Below are positions 36,042 to 45,251 of a stretch of 64,000 bases of DNA, in pieces (position 1 is the stretch's first letter; each line of letters starts with the position of its first letter). Under the pieces are notes generated by a model, which was given only the letters and a program-made list of their open reading frames with translations, was not told the DNA's origin and searched no databases. The position numbers and the translations under genes are program-made. Source of the DNA: MED-G78 sp964275345 (lineage in GTDB: Bacteria > Pseudomonadota > Gammaproteobacteria > Magnimaribacterales > D2472); assembly GCA_964275345.1 (NCBI GenBank), contig CAXYBK010000003.1, positions 1 through 64,000 of the forward strand, written 5' to 3'.

Positions 36042-36611
36042 TTGAAAGGCGATAGAAAACAAATAATACTTCAATCACTAGCTGGACTTCTAGAAGAAAG
36101 AAATTTATCAAAAGTTACTACAGCTGTTTTAGCAGAAAAATCAGGAATAACTGAAGCTGCGCTTTATAGACATTTTCCTAGTAAAAGATCGATATTTTCT
36201 GAACTTTTTGGATTTTGTGATGATGCTATTTTTTCTAAATGTGCTGAGATTAAAAAATCAGATTTAAATTCTGAAGAGAAGATAAAAAATATTTTCTTAT
36301 TTTTTATTATATTTCTTGAAAAAAATAAAGGTTTTGCAAGAATTTTATCAAGGGAAGCGCTTAGTTCTGATGAGCAAAACGTAACTGATGCGGTGAATCA
36401 ATTTTTTGAAAGATTGGAATTAAATATTAAACAAATACTTGCTGCAGATGCTAATAAGCTTATTGCTCAACCTGGAATATCTGCTCAACTAATAGTTACT
36501 TTGTTAGAGGGAACTGTCTCTAGATATATTCGATCTAAATTTAAAGAGGCTCCTTCAAGTTATTCTGAAAATATATGGACCTTAGCAGTCTTAGCCACTT
36601 TTAAAGATTAA
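36042..36611 (+). CDS. slmA: Nucleoid occlusion factor SlmA (TetR family)
   Basis: SlmA binds DNA sites across the chromosome and stops FtsZ ring assembly over the nucleoid. The 189-residue protein has the TetR helix-turn-helix VTTAVLAEKSGITEAALYRHFPSKRSIFSEL and the SlmA-like start GDRKQIILQSLAGLLEE. The start is a TTG at 36042, since no ATG is in frame upstream. The algC-slmA adjacency and the TetR fold both support SlmA, although the FtsZ-binding residues cannot be checked by eye. The stop overlaps the mrcA stop by four bases. Confidence 0.85.
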   Translation: MKGDRKQIILQSLAGLLEERNLSKVTTAVLAEKSGITEAALYRHFPSKRSIFSELFGFCDDAIFSKCAEIKKSDLNSEEKIKNIFLFFIIFLEKNKGFARILSREALSSDEQNVTDAVNQFFERLELNIKQILAADANKLIAQPGISAQLIVTLLEGTVSRYIRSKFKEAPSSYSENIWTLAVLATFKD

Positions 36612-39064
36612 TTAGGAATATTTTCGTTTAGAAATAATTCAAAATATGTATTTTTATCGCTTGGATTTGCTATCTCCCCAGTTGATTTGTTGACCTTTAC
36701 ATAAGATATGCCACTAGGAATTGTTATCTTTGATTCAGGAAGAGAATCTAAGGCTAAACTCATATAATCAACCCATATGGGTAATGCAATACTTGAACCA
36801 TATTCGTTATCACCAAGTGAGGTAAAGTCATCAGTTCCGACCCAAACAGTTGTAACTAGATCCTCATGAAATCCAGAAAACCATGTGCTCTTAGCATCAT
36901 TGGTCGTTCCAGTTTTTCCTGCAATATCTGATCTTTTTAGAATCCCAGTTTTACGTCCAGTCGAGCCTCTTCGCGTATGCTCTTTAAGAATATCTTTAAC
37001 AATGTGAGTAACTCTTTCATCTATAATTCTATTTTTATTAGGTACATTATTTAACAAGCTATAAGGTTTTTTAGCCTCAAGCTCTAAAGTGTTTAACCAT
37101 GGAAATGCCGTCATATTAGATGTAACGTCTATTTCTTGGTCTTCAGTTATATCTTTGTGTGTAAAGATATCATTTCCATTTCTATCTAAGATCTTTGATA
37201 CATAATATAAATCTACTAAATATCCATCATTGGCTAATACGCCATATGATCTAGCTACTTCTGCAGGAGAAAAATTGCCTGATCCTAGCGCTAAAGATAA
37301 GTCATTAGGAAGCCTATTTCTTTCAAAACCAAATTTTGAAATATAATTATTGGCTTTGGAAATACCCAATTCCCTTAAAAGTTTTATTGATACAATATTC
37401 AGTGACTGGACTAGTCCTTCTCTGAGTCTAGTGGGTCCATAAAACTTACCAGTGTAATTTTCTGGTCTCCAGAAACTCTCTAGATTTTCATCATTAAAAA
37501 TAATGGGTGCATCATTAATAAGAGATGAAGGATTATAATTGTTAGCAAATGCAGCAGCATAAACAAAAGGTTTAAAACTTGATCCAGTTTGTGGAAATGA
37601 AAGTCTAACTCTATCAAATAAACCATCATTAAAGGACGAGCCACCAACATAACTTGAGATACTTCCTGTTTTTGGATCTATTGATATAAGCGCAGCTTCA
37701 GCCAGAGGAATTTGATCAAGAATAATGGCATCATTAATTGATTTTAGATAAATAAAGTCGCCCGGTTTAATTAAATCATAAAAATTTTGAGGTATGGCTC
37801 CTCTTGAGTTAATAGATATATATCTTCGAGCCCATTTATATAATTCTTCATCCCAATCAATAGATAAAACTTTAAGATCTTCACTTAAATATATAAAATT
37901 ATCTTCATTGACATCAATAACTATTCCTCTTTTATGAGAATGAATAAAAGTATTTGAATCAAAGGCATCTCTAACTCTTTCAATTAAGGTATCAACATCA
38001 CTTGTAAAATCAAAGCTTTCTGCAAGACCATCGGTAAGAGGTGAATAATCTAAATTTAACAGAGAATTTAAATCTTCTATTGAAAATATATCTAAATAAT
38101 TATTCTTTTGACGCCATCCATGTCGTTTGTCATATTCAGACAAGCGCTCTGAAATACTTGCAATAGCTTTAGTTTGTAGCTTTGAATCTATAGTTGAATA
38201 AACCTCCCATCCTTCTGTATAGGCCTTTAATCCATATCTATTAATTATTTCTTGTCTAATTAATTCAGCTAAATGTCTTGAATCTAGATCATAAGATTTA
38301 ATATTTTTTGAAATATTTACAGGTTCAGCTATAGCCAAAACATAATCTTCATTACTAATGTATCTAAGCTTGAGCATTCTTCCTAGAATCCAATTACGTC
38401 TAGATTTAGTTCTTTCTGGGGCCTTTATAGGATTAACTCTAGACGGGAGTTGAGCTAATGAAGCAATTAATGCGCTTTCTGCAAGAGAAAGTTCTTGGGA
38501 AGTTTTACCAAAATAAGTATCAGCAGCTGACTCAATTCCATAAGATCTATTGCCTAAAAAAATACTATTAACATAAAGTTCAAAAATTTCATTTTTACTG
38601 GCTGAACTTTCTAACTGATAGGCAAGCAAGATTTCTTTTAGTTTTCTTATTACTGTTTGATCTCTTGTTAAGACATAGCCCCTTACAACTTGCATTGAAA
38701 TAGTTCCACCTCCACCAAAACAACCATTGGGGCCAATACATCTGATAAAAGATCGAAGGATGCCCGTATAACTTATTCCTTGATGTCTAAAAAATCCATC
38801 ATCTTCTGCTGCTAGAAAAGCATTTTTAAGATTATCTGGAATATCATCAAAACTAATAGGTCTACGTTTTTTTTCTCCAAATTCTCCTATAAGAACTCCA
38901 TCGCTGGTATAAATTTTTAAGGGTATTTGAAGTTGTGATTGATCAACAAGACTTATTTCAGGTAAGTCAGGTTTTAAGTATAGGTATACAGTTAACGTAG
39001 TTAATATTCCAAAGGCTGTTACAGCTATGCTGGACCAGAATAAAAACTTGATTAATTTTGTCAT
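36608..39064 (-). CDS. mrcA: Penicillin-binding protein 1A
   Basis: This is a class A bifunctional peptidoglycan synthase with an inner-membrane anchor. The 818-residue protein has one N-terminal transmembrane helix (about 9-29), a GT51 glycosyltransferase domain (AAEDDGFFRHQGIS with the catalytic Glu, then GGGTISMQVVRG), an insertion/OB-like region, and a transpeptidase domain with SSFKPFVYAAA (SxxK), SLNIVSIK (SxN) and KTGTTND (KTG). Length and order match PBP1a. It is divergent from aroK. Confidence 0.93.
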   Translation of the reverse strand: MTKLIKFLFWSSIAVTAFGILTTLTVYLYLKPDLPEISLVDQSQLQIPLKIYTSDGVLIGEFGEKKRRPISFDDIPDNLKNAFLAAEDDGFFRHQGISYTGILRSFIRCIGPNGCFGGGGTISMQVVRGYVLTRDQTVIRKLKEILLAYQLESSASKNEIFELYVNSIFLGNRSYGIESAADTYFGKTSQELSLAESALIASLAQLPSRVNPIKAPERTKSRRNWILGRMLKLRYISNEDYVLAIAEPVNISKNIKSYDLDSRHLAELIRQEIINRYGLKAYTEGWEVYSTIDSKLQTKAIASISERLSEYDKRHGWRQKNNYLDIFSIEDLNSLLNLDYSPLTDGLAESFDFTSDVDTLIERVRDAFDSNTFIHSHKRGIVIDVNEDNFIYLSEDLKVLSIDWDEELYKWARRYISINSRGAIPQNFYDLIKPGDFIYLKSINDAIILDQIPLAEAALISIDPKTGSISSYVGGSSFNDGLFDRVRLSFPQTGSSFKPFVYAAAFANNYNPSSLINDAPIIFNDENLESFWRPENYTGKFYGPTRLREGLVQSLNIVSIKLLRELGISKANNYISKFGFERNRLPNDLSLALGSGNFSPAEVARSYGVLANDGYLVDLYYVSKILDRNGNDIFTHKDITEDQEIDVTSNMTAFPWLNTLELEAKKPYSLLNNVPNKNRIIDERVTHIVKDILKEHTRRGSTGRKTGILKRSDIAGKTGTTNDAKSTWFSGFHEDLVTTVWVGTDDFTSLGDNEYGSSIALPIWVDYMSLALDSLPESKITIPSGISYVKVNKSTGEIANPSDKNTYFELFLNENIPN

Positions 39065-39185
39065 AACTTTAAAAGATTGATTAATTACATTTTAATATAA
39101 GAATTAATGAATATATCTTTTATCACCTTAAAAGACTATTTTATAGAGTTCAATGTTAAAATCTTGCCCATAAATTAGTAATATT

Positions 39186-39695
39186 ATGAATATCTTTATA
39201 GTTGGTCCTATGGGATCAGGAAAATCCACCGTTGGCAAAATTATTGCTAACGAATTATTTTTATCTTTTTTAGATACTGATGATGAGATAGAAAAAGGCA
39301 CTGGTGTAACTATTGACTGGATTTTTGATCTTGAGGGTGAGGATGGTTTTAGAAAAAGAGAGAGTGCTGTCTTAAATGATTTAGCTCAGGAGAACTCTAT
39401 TGTTCTTTCAACTGGAGGTGGGATAATTCTATCTGATGCTAATAGAGATCTTCTATCGGCAAGAGGTACAGTTTTCTATCTAGATACACCAATCGATGTA
39501 CAGCTAGAGAGAACCTCAAAGGATAAAGATAGACCTCTATTAAAAGATGGTGACCCAAGACAAATATTAACTGACCTTCATGAAAAGAGAGAAAACCTTT
39601 ATCAAAGTGTTGCTGATTATGTGGTTGATACTTCAAATAGAAGCAGCCAGGAAGTTGCAAATGAGATCATTAAGTTAGTTAAGAATTATGGCTAA
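39186..39695 (+). CDS. aroK: Shikimate kinase
   Basis: AroK phosphorylates shikimate in aromatic amino acid synthesis. The 169-residue protein has a P-loop (GPMGSGKSTVGK at 7-18), FLDTDDEIEKGTG and FRKRESAVLNDL (shikimate site), and a lid region with RTSKDKDRPLL. The following aroB overlaps by 8 bases, the standard aroK-aroB pair. Divergent from mrcA with a 121-base spacer in which I see no clear operator. Confidence 0.95.
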   Translation: MNIFIVGPMGSGKSTVGKIIANELFLSFLDTDDEIEKGTGVTIDWIFDLEGEDGFRKRESAVLNDLAQENSIVLSTGGGIILSDANRDLLSARGTVFYLDTPIDVQLERTSKDKDRPLLKDGDPRQILTDLHEKRENLYQSVADYVVDTSNRSSQEVANEIIKLVKNYG

Positions 39696-40758
39696 ATCTA
39701 TTCTGGTAGGCAAAAAGCCTACTAATTATGAGGTCGAAATCTTAGATAAACCAATATCTAAAAATAAATTATCATCTGCAATAAAATCTTATAATAAAAT
39801 TCTTATAGTCACTGATGATGGTCTCCCTAAAAAATACTTAGCAGAAATAAAGAAACTTATTCCAAAATCTAAAAAAGTTTATATATATTCTCTTCCGGCT
39901 GGTGAAAAATCTAAATCTTTAAAGTCTTTTAATTTAATTCTTGAGAATTTAGCATCTCTAAAGTTTGATAGAACCGATTGTTTAATTGCTCTTGGAGGCG
40001 GTATGGTTGGTGATATTACTGGCTTTGTCGCATCTTCCTACTTAAGAGGGATAGATTTTATTCAAATACCAACTACCCTTTTATCTCAAGTGGACTCTTC
40101 TGTTGGTGGTAAAACAGCAATCAATATAAGCCAAGGTAAAAATCTAGTTGGAGCTTTTTATAATCCTAAAAAAGTTTTTATTTCATTGAGTTATTTACAA
40201 ACTTTGTCAGAAAAAGAATACAGATCTGGTTTGGGAGAAGTCGTAAAGTATGCCTTTATTCTTAATAAGAGACTGCATAGAATTTTAAAATCTAATTCTA
40301 ATTTAGTTCTTTCTAGAAACTTGAAGGTTTTAGAGGAAGTTATATATGAATCAATTAAGACTAAATCTAAAATAGTAACCAAGGATGAGAAAGAGAATGG
40401 CGTAAGAGCTCTTCTTAATTTTGGTCATACTTTTGGGCATGCTATTGAAGCTAAAAACAATTACAAAGGCGTTTCACACGGTGAGGCCGTTGTTTTGGGT
40501 ATGATTATTGCATCTGAAATATCATATTTAGAAAACTACATTACTAAAAAAGAGTTAGAGGAAATTAAAAATCTAATAACTTCCTTAGGCCTAAGCAGTA
40601 ATTATAAGAAATATGAATATGCTGACCTTAAACCTTATCTTATGAATGATAAAAAGGTTGCAAAAGGAAAACTAAATTTAATATTACTTAATAAAATTGG
40701 CAGTGCTTTTAAAACAAACAAATTTAAAAACCTAAATCTATCTAAAGCTTTTAATTAA
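39688..40758 (+). CDS. aroB: 3-dehydroquinate synthase
   Basis: AroB converts DAHP to 3-dehydroquinate with NAD as catalytic cofactor. The 356-residue protein has LPAGEKSKSL, ALGGGMVGDITGFVASSYLRG, IPTTLLSQVDSSVGGKTAIN, and the metal-binding histidines in FGHTFGHAIEA and VSHGEAVVLGM. It is complete, and directly follows aroK. It ends 3 bases before the opposing gltB stop. Confidence 0.95.
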   Translation: MAKSILVGKKPTNYEVEILDKPISKNKLSSAIKSYNKILIVTDDGLPKKYLAEIKKLIPKSKKVYIYSLPAGEKSKSLKSFNLILENLASLKFDRTDCLIALGGGMVGDITGFVASSYLRGIDFIQIPTTLLSQVDSSVGGKTAINISQGKNLVGAFYNPKKVFISLSYLQTLSEKEYRSGLGEVVKYAFILNKRLHRILKSNSNLVLSRNLKVLEEVIYESIKTKSKIVTKDEKENGVRALLNFGHTFGHAIEAKNNYKGVSHGEAVVLGMIIASEISYLENYITKKELEEIKNLITSLGLSSNYKKYEYADLKPYLMNDKKVAKGKLNLILLNKIGSAFKTNKFKNLNLSKAFN

Positions 40759-40761
40759 AAA

Positions 40762-43700
40762 TTATGCGGCATTTGCAGTAGTGGCTTTCAATAAATCTTT
40801 TACATTTAAGGCTGCTGGTGAGACTAACCAAAATAATTGTTCAAATTTATCAAAATCATCAAATATTTCTTTAGATCTTAAACTATTGGTTTCTTGATAA
40901 TGCTTCAAAATAATCTCTTTTAGATGCTTTCGATGAGATTCCATATCTTCATTAATAATTCTATCTATATTTACAAGTCCTCTATTACATTTATCAAAGA
41001 AAGTTCTGTCTTCATCCAAAACATAAGCAAAGCCGCCTGTCATTCCAGCTCCAAAATTTGCACCCACAGGACCTAATACAGTTACCTGTCCACCAGTCAT
41101 ATACTCACAACAGTGATCACCTGCACCCTCAATAGTGGCTTGAGCTCCTGAATTTCTTACTGCAAACCTTTCTCCAGCTGAACCAGCTACATATATCTCC
41201 CCACCAGTTGCTCCATATAAACATGTATTGCCCACTAAAGTTGTTTCGCTACTTTGAGCATAATGACTAGTATTTTTTATAACTATCTTGCCACCATTCA
41301 TACCTTTACCAACGTAATCATTAGCATCACCATCTAAAACTATGTTTAATCCATTAGCATTCCAACAACCAAAACTTTGACCTGCAGAGCCTTTAAAATT
41401 TAAAGTTATAGGTTTTTTTAAGCCGGTTTCACCAAATTTATCAGCTATATAGCCTGATGCAGAAGCTCCTACGGACCTATCAGTATTCATTATCTTATAA
41501 TTAAATGATTTTGATTTATTGGCTTTTATAGATGGCTTTATTTCCTTTAATATTTTTTTAGCAAGAACCCCTTTATCCCATGGATTGTTATGTGATACTT
41601 GGCAATGATAAGGCTCATTAATAGATTTATTTTTATATAAGAGATCTGTTAGGTTCACTTTTTTATATTGTGACTCCATATCTTTAATAACTTTTAAATA
41701 CTCTGTCTGACCAATAATATTTTCTAGTTTAGAAACTCCCATTTCGCTTAGGTGTCGTCTCACATCATCAGCTATAAATTTAAAATAATTTACAACTTTT
41801 TCTTTTTCACCAATAAAGTGATGATTAATAATATCTTTTCTTTGTGTAGCGACACCAGTTGCGCAGTTGTTTAAATGACAAATTCTTAGATATTTGCATC
41901 CCATAGCTATCATGGGACCAGTTCCAAAACCAAATGATTCGGCTCCAAGAGCAGCGGCTTTGATTACATCTAATCCGGTCTTCATTCCGCCATCTGTTTG
42001 CAATCTTATTTTGCCTCTAAGGCCGCTCTCTCTTAAAGCTTGATGAGCTTCGGCCAGACCAAGCTCCCAGGGTGATCCTGCATAACGAATAGAAGATAAA
42101 GGACTTGCTCCAGTTCCTCCATCATGACCTGATATTGTGATTAGATCAGCGTAAGCTTTAGCCACGCCTGCAGCTATAGTTCCTACCCCAGGTTCTGAGA
42201 CTAACTTTACAGATACTAAAGCCTTAGGGTTAACTTCTTTTAAATCATAAATAAGTTGTGCTAAATCCTCAATTGAATAGATGTCATGATGCGGCGGTGG
42301 AGATATTAAAGTCACTCCAGGAGTTGAATACCTTAATTTGGCAATTAATTTATTAACTTTTCCGCCTGGTAATTGACCGCCCTCTCCAGGTTTTGCACCT
42401 TGAGCTATTTTAATTTGTAGAACTTCGGCATTAACTAAGTAATGGGGTGTAACCCCGAATCTTCCTGAGGCTATTTGTTTAATTTTTGACATCTTATCAG
42501 TGCCATATCTTTCAACAGCCTCGCCGCCTTCCCCAGAGTTCGATCTTCCACCTATAGAATTCATTGCTTGAGCTAAGGTTTCGTGGGCATCTGGTGATAA
42601 GGCTCCAAGACTCATACCGGCTGAATCAAACCTGGTTAGAATTGATTTCTGATTTTCTACATCTTTTAAAGAAATTGGATTTTCCTTTTTTACTTCGAGT
42701 AAATCTCTAAGCATTGCTGGCGGCCTTGTATCAACAAGTTTTGCATACTCTTCATATATGCTTAAAGAGTTTGAAGAAACAGCTTCTTGAAGTTTTTTTA
42801 CAATTTCTGGGTTATATGCATGATATTCTCCACCATGAATATACTTCAATAAACCCCCTACATTCATATCAGATAAATTAGACCTAGCATAATCATCTAG
42901 AGCTCTTAAAGACTTATCTAAATCTTTAAAACTTTTACCTTCTATTCTACTAGTAGTATTTGTGAAACAAGTTTCTACTATTTGACTATTCAATCCAACT
43001 ATTTCAAAAAGCTGTGAACCTCTATAGCTTGATATAGTGGAAATGCCCATCTTTGAAATTATTTTTAATAAGCCTTTGTTAATGCCCTTTCTGTATCTAG
43101 CGCAATTTTCATTTGCGTCACCTTTTAATTCATTTTTTTGAGTAAGATCGAGAATGCTTTGATAAGCAAGCCATGGAAAGACTGCTGTAGCGCCAAAACC
43201 AATCAAGCATGCTATATGATGGGTATCTCTTGCTGAAGCAGAGCTTACAATTAAATTAGCATCCGATCTTAATCCAAGCTTAACAAGCTCTTGATGAACA
43301 GCACCTAGACCTAACAAAGCGTTAATGGGAAGTTCTCCTTCTTCTGGCAATCGCTCATCTAAATGAATAATAGATGCACCAGATTTAACTGCTTTTACAA
43401 CATCACCCTTTAAATTTATTATTGCTTTTTTCAGACTGATTGATTTATCAAAAGATAAAGTAAATTCCTCAACTTTGAAGTATTTATTTTTTAAAATAGT
43501 GGCTAGCTTTCTGTGAGAAAGTAAGGGAGATGAAGTTATTAATCTCTTTGCATGCTCAGGAGTTTCTTCATATACATTTAATTCAGGACCAAAACATGTC
43601 TCAAGCGACATGACACTCTTTTCTCTCAAAGAGTCAATTGGAGGATTAGTTACTTGAGCAAATTGTTGCCTAAAGAAATCATAGATTTGTCTATGCATTT

Positions 43701-45186
43701 TTGACATAACTGCTAATGCAGTGTCATCGCCCATGGATCCAGTACCTTCTTGGGAATCAATAGCTAGAGGTTTAATTACTGAACTTCGCTCTTCTTTAAA
43801 TAGAAGAAATAATTTTGAAGCAATTGTAAATTTATGTTGAGATATTTTTTTTAATCCAGGTCCGCCAAAATCATTAAGAGATGACTCGATATAAACAGCA
43901 TATTTCTTTAGCCACTCTCTATAAGGTTTTTGGATTTTAAGATTATCATCTATATAGCCTTCATCATGCAGTTCGCCAGTTTCAGTATTAATAGCAAGTA
44001 TTCCACCAGGCTTTACTCTTCCCTTAGTGATAACAGAGGATTCATTTGTTGGATTGACTCCAGTCTCAGAGGCAACAGTAATTAATCCTTCTTCATCTAT
44101 TTGGTACCTAGCAGGACGCAGACCATTTCTATCTAAAACACAAATAGCCCATTTGCCATCAGTCATTACAATTCCTGCAGGACCATCCCATGCTTCCATA
44201 TGCATAGAGTTATATTCATGGAAAGATTTAATTTCTGCGTCAAGAATTTGTCCATTCTGCCAAGCAGGGGGAAGAACCATTCTTATAGCTCGAAATATAT
44301 TAATTCCACCTTTTTCTAGCAATTCAATCATATTATCTAATGATGATGAATCAGAGCCAGTTTCATTAATTAAATGTTTAAATTTAGATAATTTTGGAAT
44401 TAAAGGAGTTATAAATTTTGATTTACGTGCCTTTGCCCAGTTTCTATTGCCTCTAATTGCATTGATTTCGCCATTGTGGGCTAATAATCTAAAAGGCTGC
44501 GCTAAGTGCCATCTTGGACTTGTATTGGTAGAGAATCTTTGATGGAAAACACAAATTGAAGCTGTGAAATTATTTTTTCGTAAATCTTTGTAAAATAAAT
44601 CTATTGCATCAGGAAGCATTAAGCCTTTGTAAACAATTGTTTTGCTAGACATGCTGCAGAAGTACAACATTTCATCATTATCAAATATAACTTCAATAAA
44701 TTTTCTTGCTTGCAAGAGAGCTGATTCAAATAATTCTTTTTGTAAATTATTATTTGGTGATATAAAAAGTTGGTAGATATTAGGTAAGCAATCTAAAGCA
44801 ATGACTCCTAGTATTTTCTTATCAACTGGAACAAGTCTTGTTGCATCTAATTGCAAGCCTTCCTTTTTTAAAATATTTTCTATTTTAGGAAGAAGATCTT
44901 TAAGAGATGAATCAAGAAATAATTGAGCTACAGCAAAATGTTTTGGCAATTCAATTTTTTGTTCTTTTAAAATAGCATCTCTAAAAAAGTCATGATCTAA
45001 ATTAAAAAGCAGTCCGCAACCATCACCAGTTTTACCATCTGAGCCTATGCCGCCTCTATGCTTCATGCTCTTAAGAGCGCTAATAGATTTAGTAATTACA
45101 GAGTGAGATTTAGTACCATTTCGATTAGTAATTAAACCGAAACCGCAGTTATCTTTGAAATTATTATCTCTGTAAAGTCCAGGCAT
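40762..45186 (-). CDS. gltB: Glutamate synthase (NADPH) large subunit
   Basis: GltB makes two glutamates from glutamine and 2-oxoglutarate. The 1474-residue protein has a short propeptide and then the class II glutaminase nucleophile Cys14 in CGFGLITNRNG, a central domain, the FMN/iron-sulfur synthase domain (GFGTGPMIAMGCKYLRICHLNNC), and the C-terminal glycine-rich beta-helix (NANGLNIVLDGDAND and GATGGEIYVAGSAG). Length is that of E. coli GltB (1486 by the precursor count). gltD is divergent, not downstream, in contrast to the usual gltB-gltD operon. Confidence 0.95.
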   Translation of the reverse strand: MPGLYRDNNFKDNCGFGLITNRNGTKSHSVITKSISALKSMKHRGGIGSDGKTGDGCGLLFNLDHDFFRDAILKEQKIELPKHFAVAQLFLDSSLKDLLPKIENILKKEGLQLDATRLVPVDKKILGVIALDCLPNIYQLFISPNNNLQKELFESALLQARKFIEVIFDNDEMLYFCSMSSKTIVYKGLMLPDAIDLFYKDLRKNNFTASICVFHQRFSTNTSPRWHLAQPFRLLAHNGEINAIRGNRNWAKARKSKFITPLIPKLSKFKHLINETGSDSSSLDNMIELLEKGGINIFRAIRMVLPPAWQNGQILDAEIKSFHEYNSMHMEAWDGPAGIVMTDGKWAICVLDRNGLRPARYQIDEEGLITVASETGVNPTNESSVITKGRVKPGGILAINTETGELHDEGYIDDNLKIQKPYREWLKKYAVYIESSLNDFGGPGLKKISQHKFTIASKLFLLFKEERSSVIKPLAIDSQEGTGSMGDDTALAVMSKMHRQIYDFFRQQFAQVTNPPIDSLREKSVMSLETCFGPELNVYEETPEHAKRLITSSPLLSHRKLATILKNKYFKVEEFTLSFDKSISLKKAIINLKGDVVKAVKSGASIIHLDERLPEEGELPINALLGLGAVHQELVKLGLRSDANLIVSSASARDTHHIACLIGFGATAVFPWLAYQSILDLTQKNELKGDANENCARYRKGINKGLLKIISKMGISTISSYRGSQLFEIVGLNSQIVETCFTNTTSRIEGKSFKDLDKSLRALDDYARSNLSDMNVGGLLKYIHGGEYHAYNPEIVKKLQEAVSSNSLSIYEEYAKLVDTRPPAMLRDLLEVKKENPISLKDVENQKSILTRFDSAGMSLGALSPDAHETLAQAMNSIGGRSNSGEGGEAVERYGTDKMSKIKQIASGRFGVTPHYLVNAEVLQIKIAQGAKPGEGGQLPGGKVNKLIAKLRYSTPGVTLISPPPHHDIYSIEDLAQLIYDLKEVNPKALVSVKLVSEPGVGTIAAGVAKAYADLITISGHDGGTGASPLSSIRYAGSPWELGLAEAHQALRESGLRGKIRLQTDGGMKTGLDVIKAAALGAESFGFGTGPMIAMGCKYLRICHLNNCATGVATQRKDIINHHFIGEKEKVVNYFKFIADDVRRHLSEMGVSKLENIIGQTEYLKVIKDMESQYKKVNLTDLLYKNKSINEPYHCQVSHNNPWDKGVLAKKILKEIKPSIKANKSKSFNYKIMNTDRSVGASASGYIADKFGETGLKKPITLNFKGSAGQSFGCWNANGLNIVLDGDANDYVGKGMNGGKIVIKNTSHYAQSSETTLVGNTCLYGATGGEIYVAGSAGERFAVRNSGAQATIEGAGDHCCEYMTGGQVTVLGPVGANFGAGMTGGFAYVLDEDRTFFDKCNRGLVNIDRIINEDMESHRKHLKEIILKHYQETNSLRSKEIFDDFDKFEQLFWLVSPAALNVKDLLKATTANAA

Positions 45187-45228
45187 TTAGATGATTGATG
45201 TGAGTTAGTTGTTGATAATAGCACAAAA

Positions 45229-45248
45229 GTGTCATACTGTGTCATACC
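45229..45248. promoter_or_regulatory. Tandem direct repeat between gltB and gltD
   Basis: GTGTCATACT and GTGTCATACC lie head to tail with a 10-base period, which places two matching faces one helical turn apart. They end 3 bases before the gltD ATG at 45252, within the 65-base spacer that must hold the promoters of gltB and gltD. A regulator binding side by side is possible; it does not look like a known NtrC or Lrp site. Confidence 0.35.
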
Positions 45249-45251
45249 TAA

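Noticed and set aside
44027..44542. A 171-codon open frame on the plus strand inside gltB.
   Set aside because: It is antisense to the strongly conserved glutaminase-region coding sequence of gltB and has no family features.
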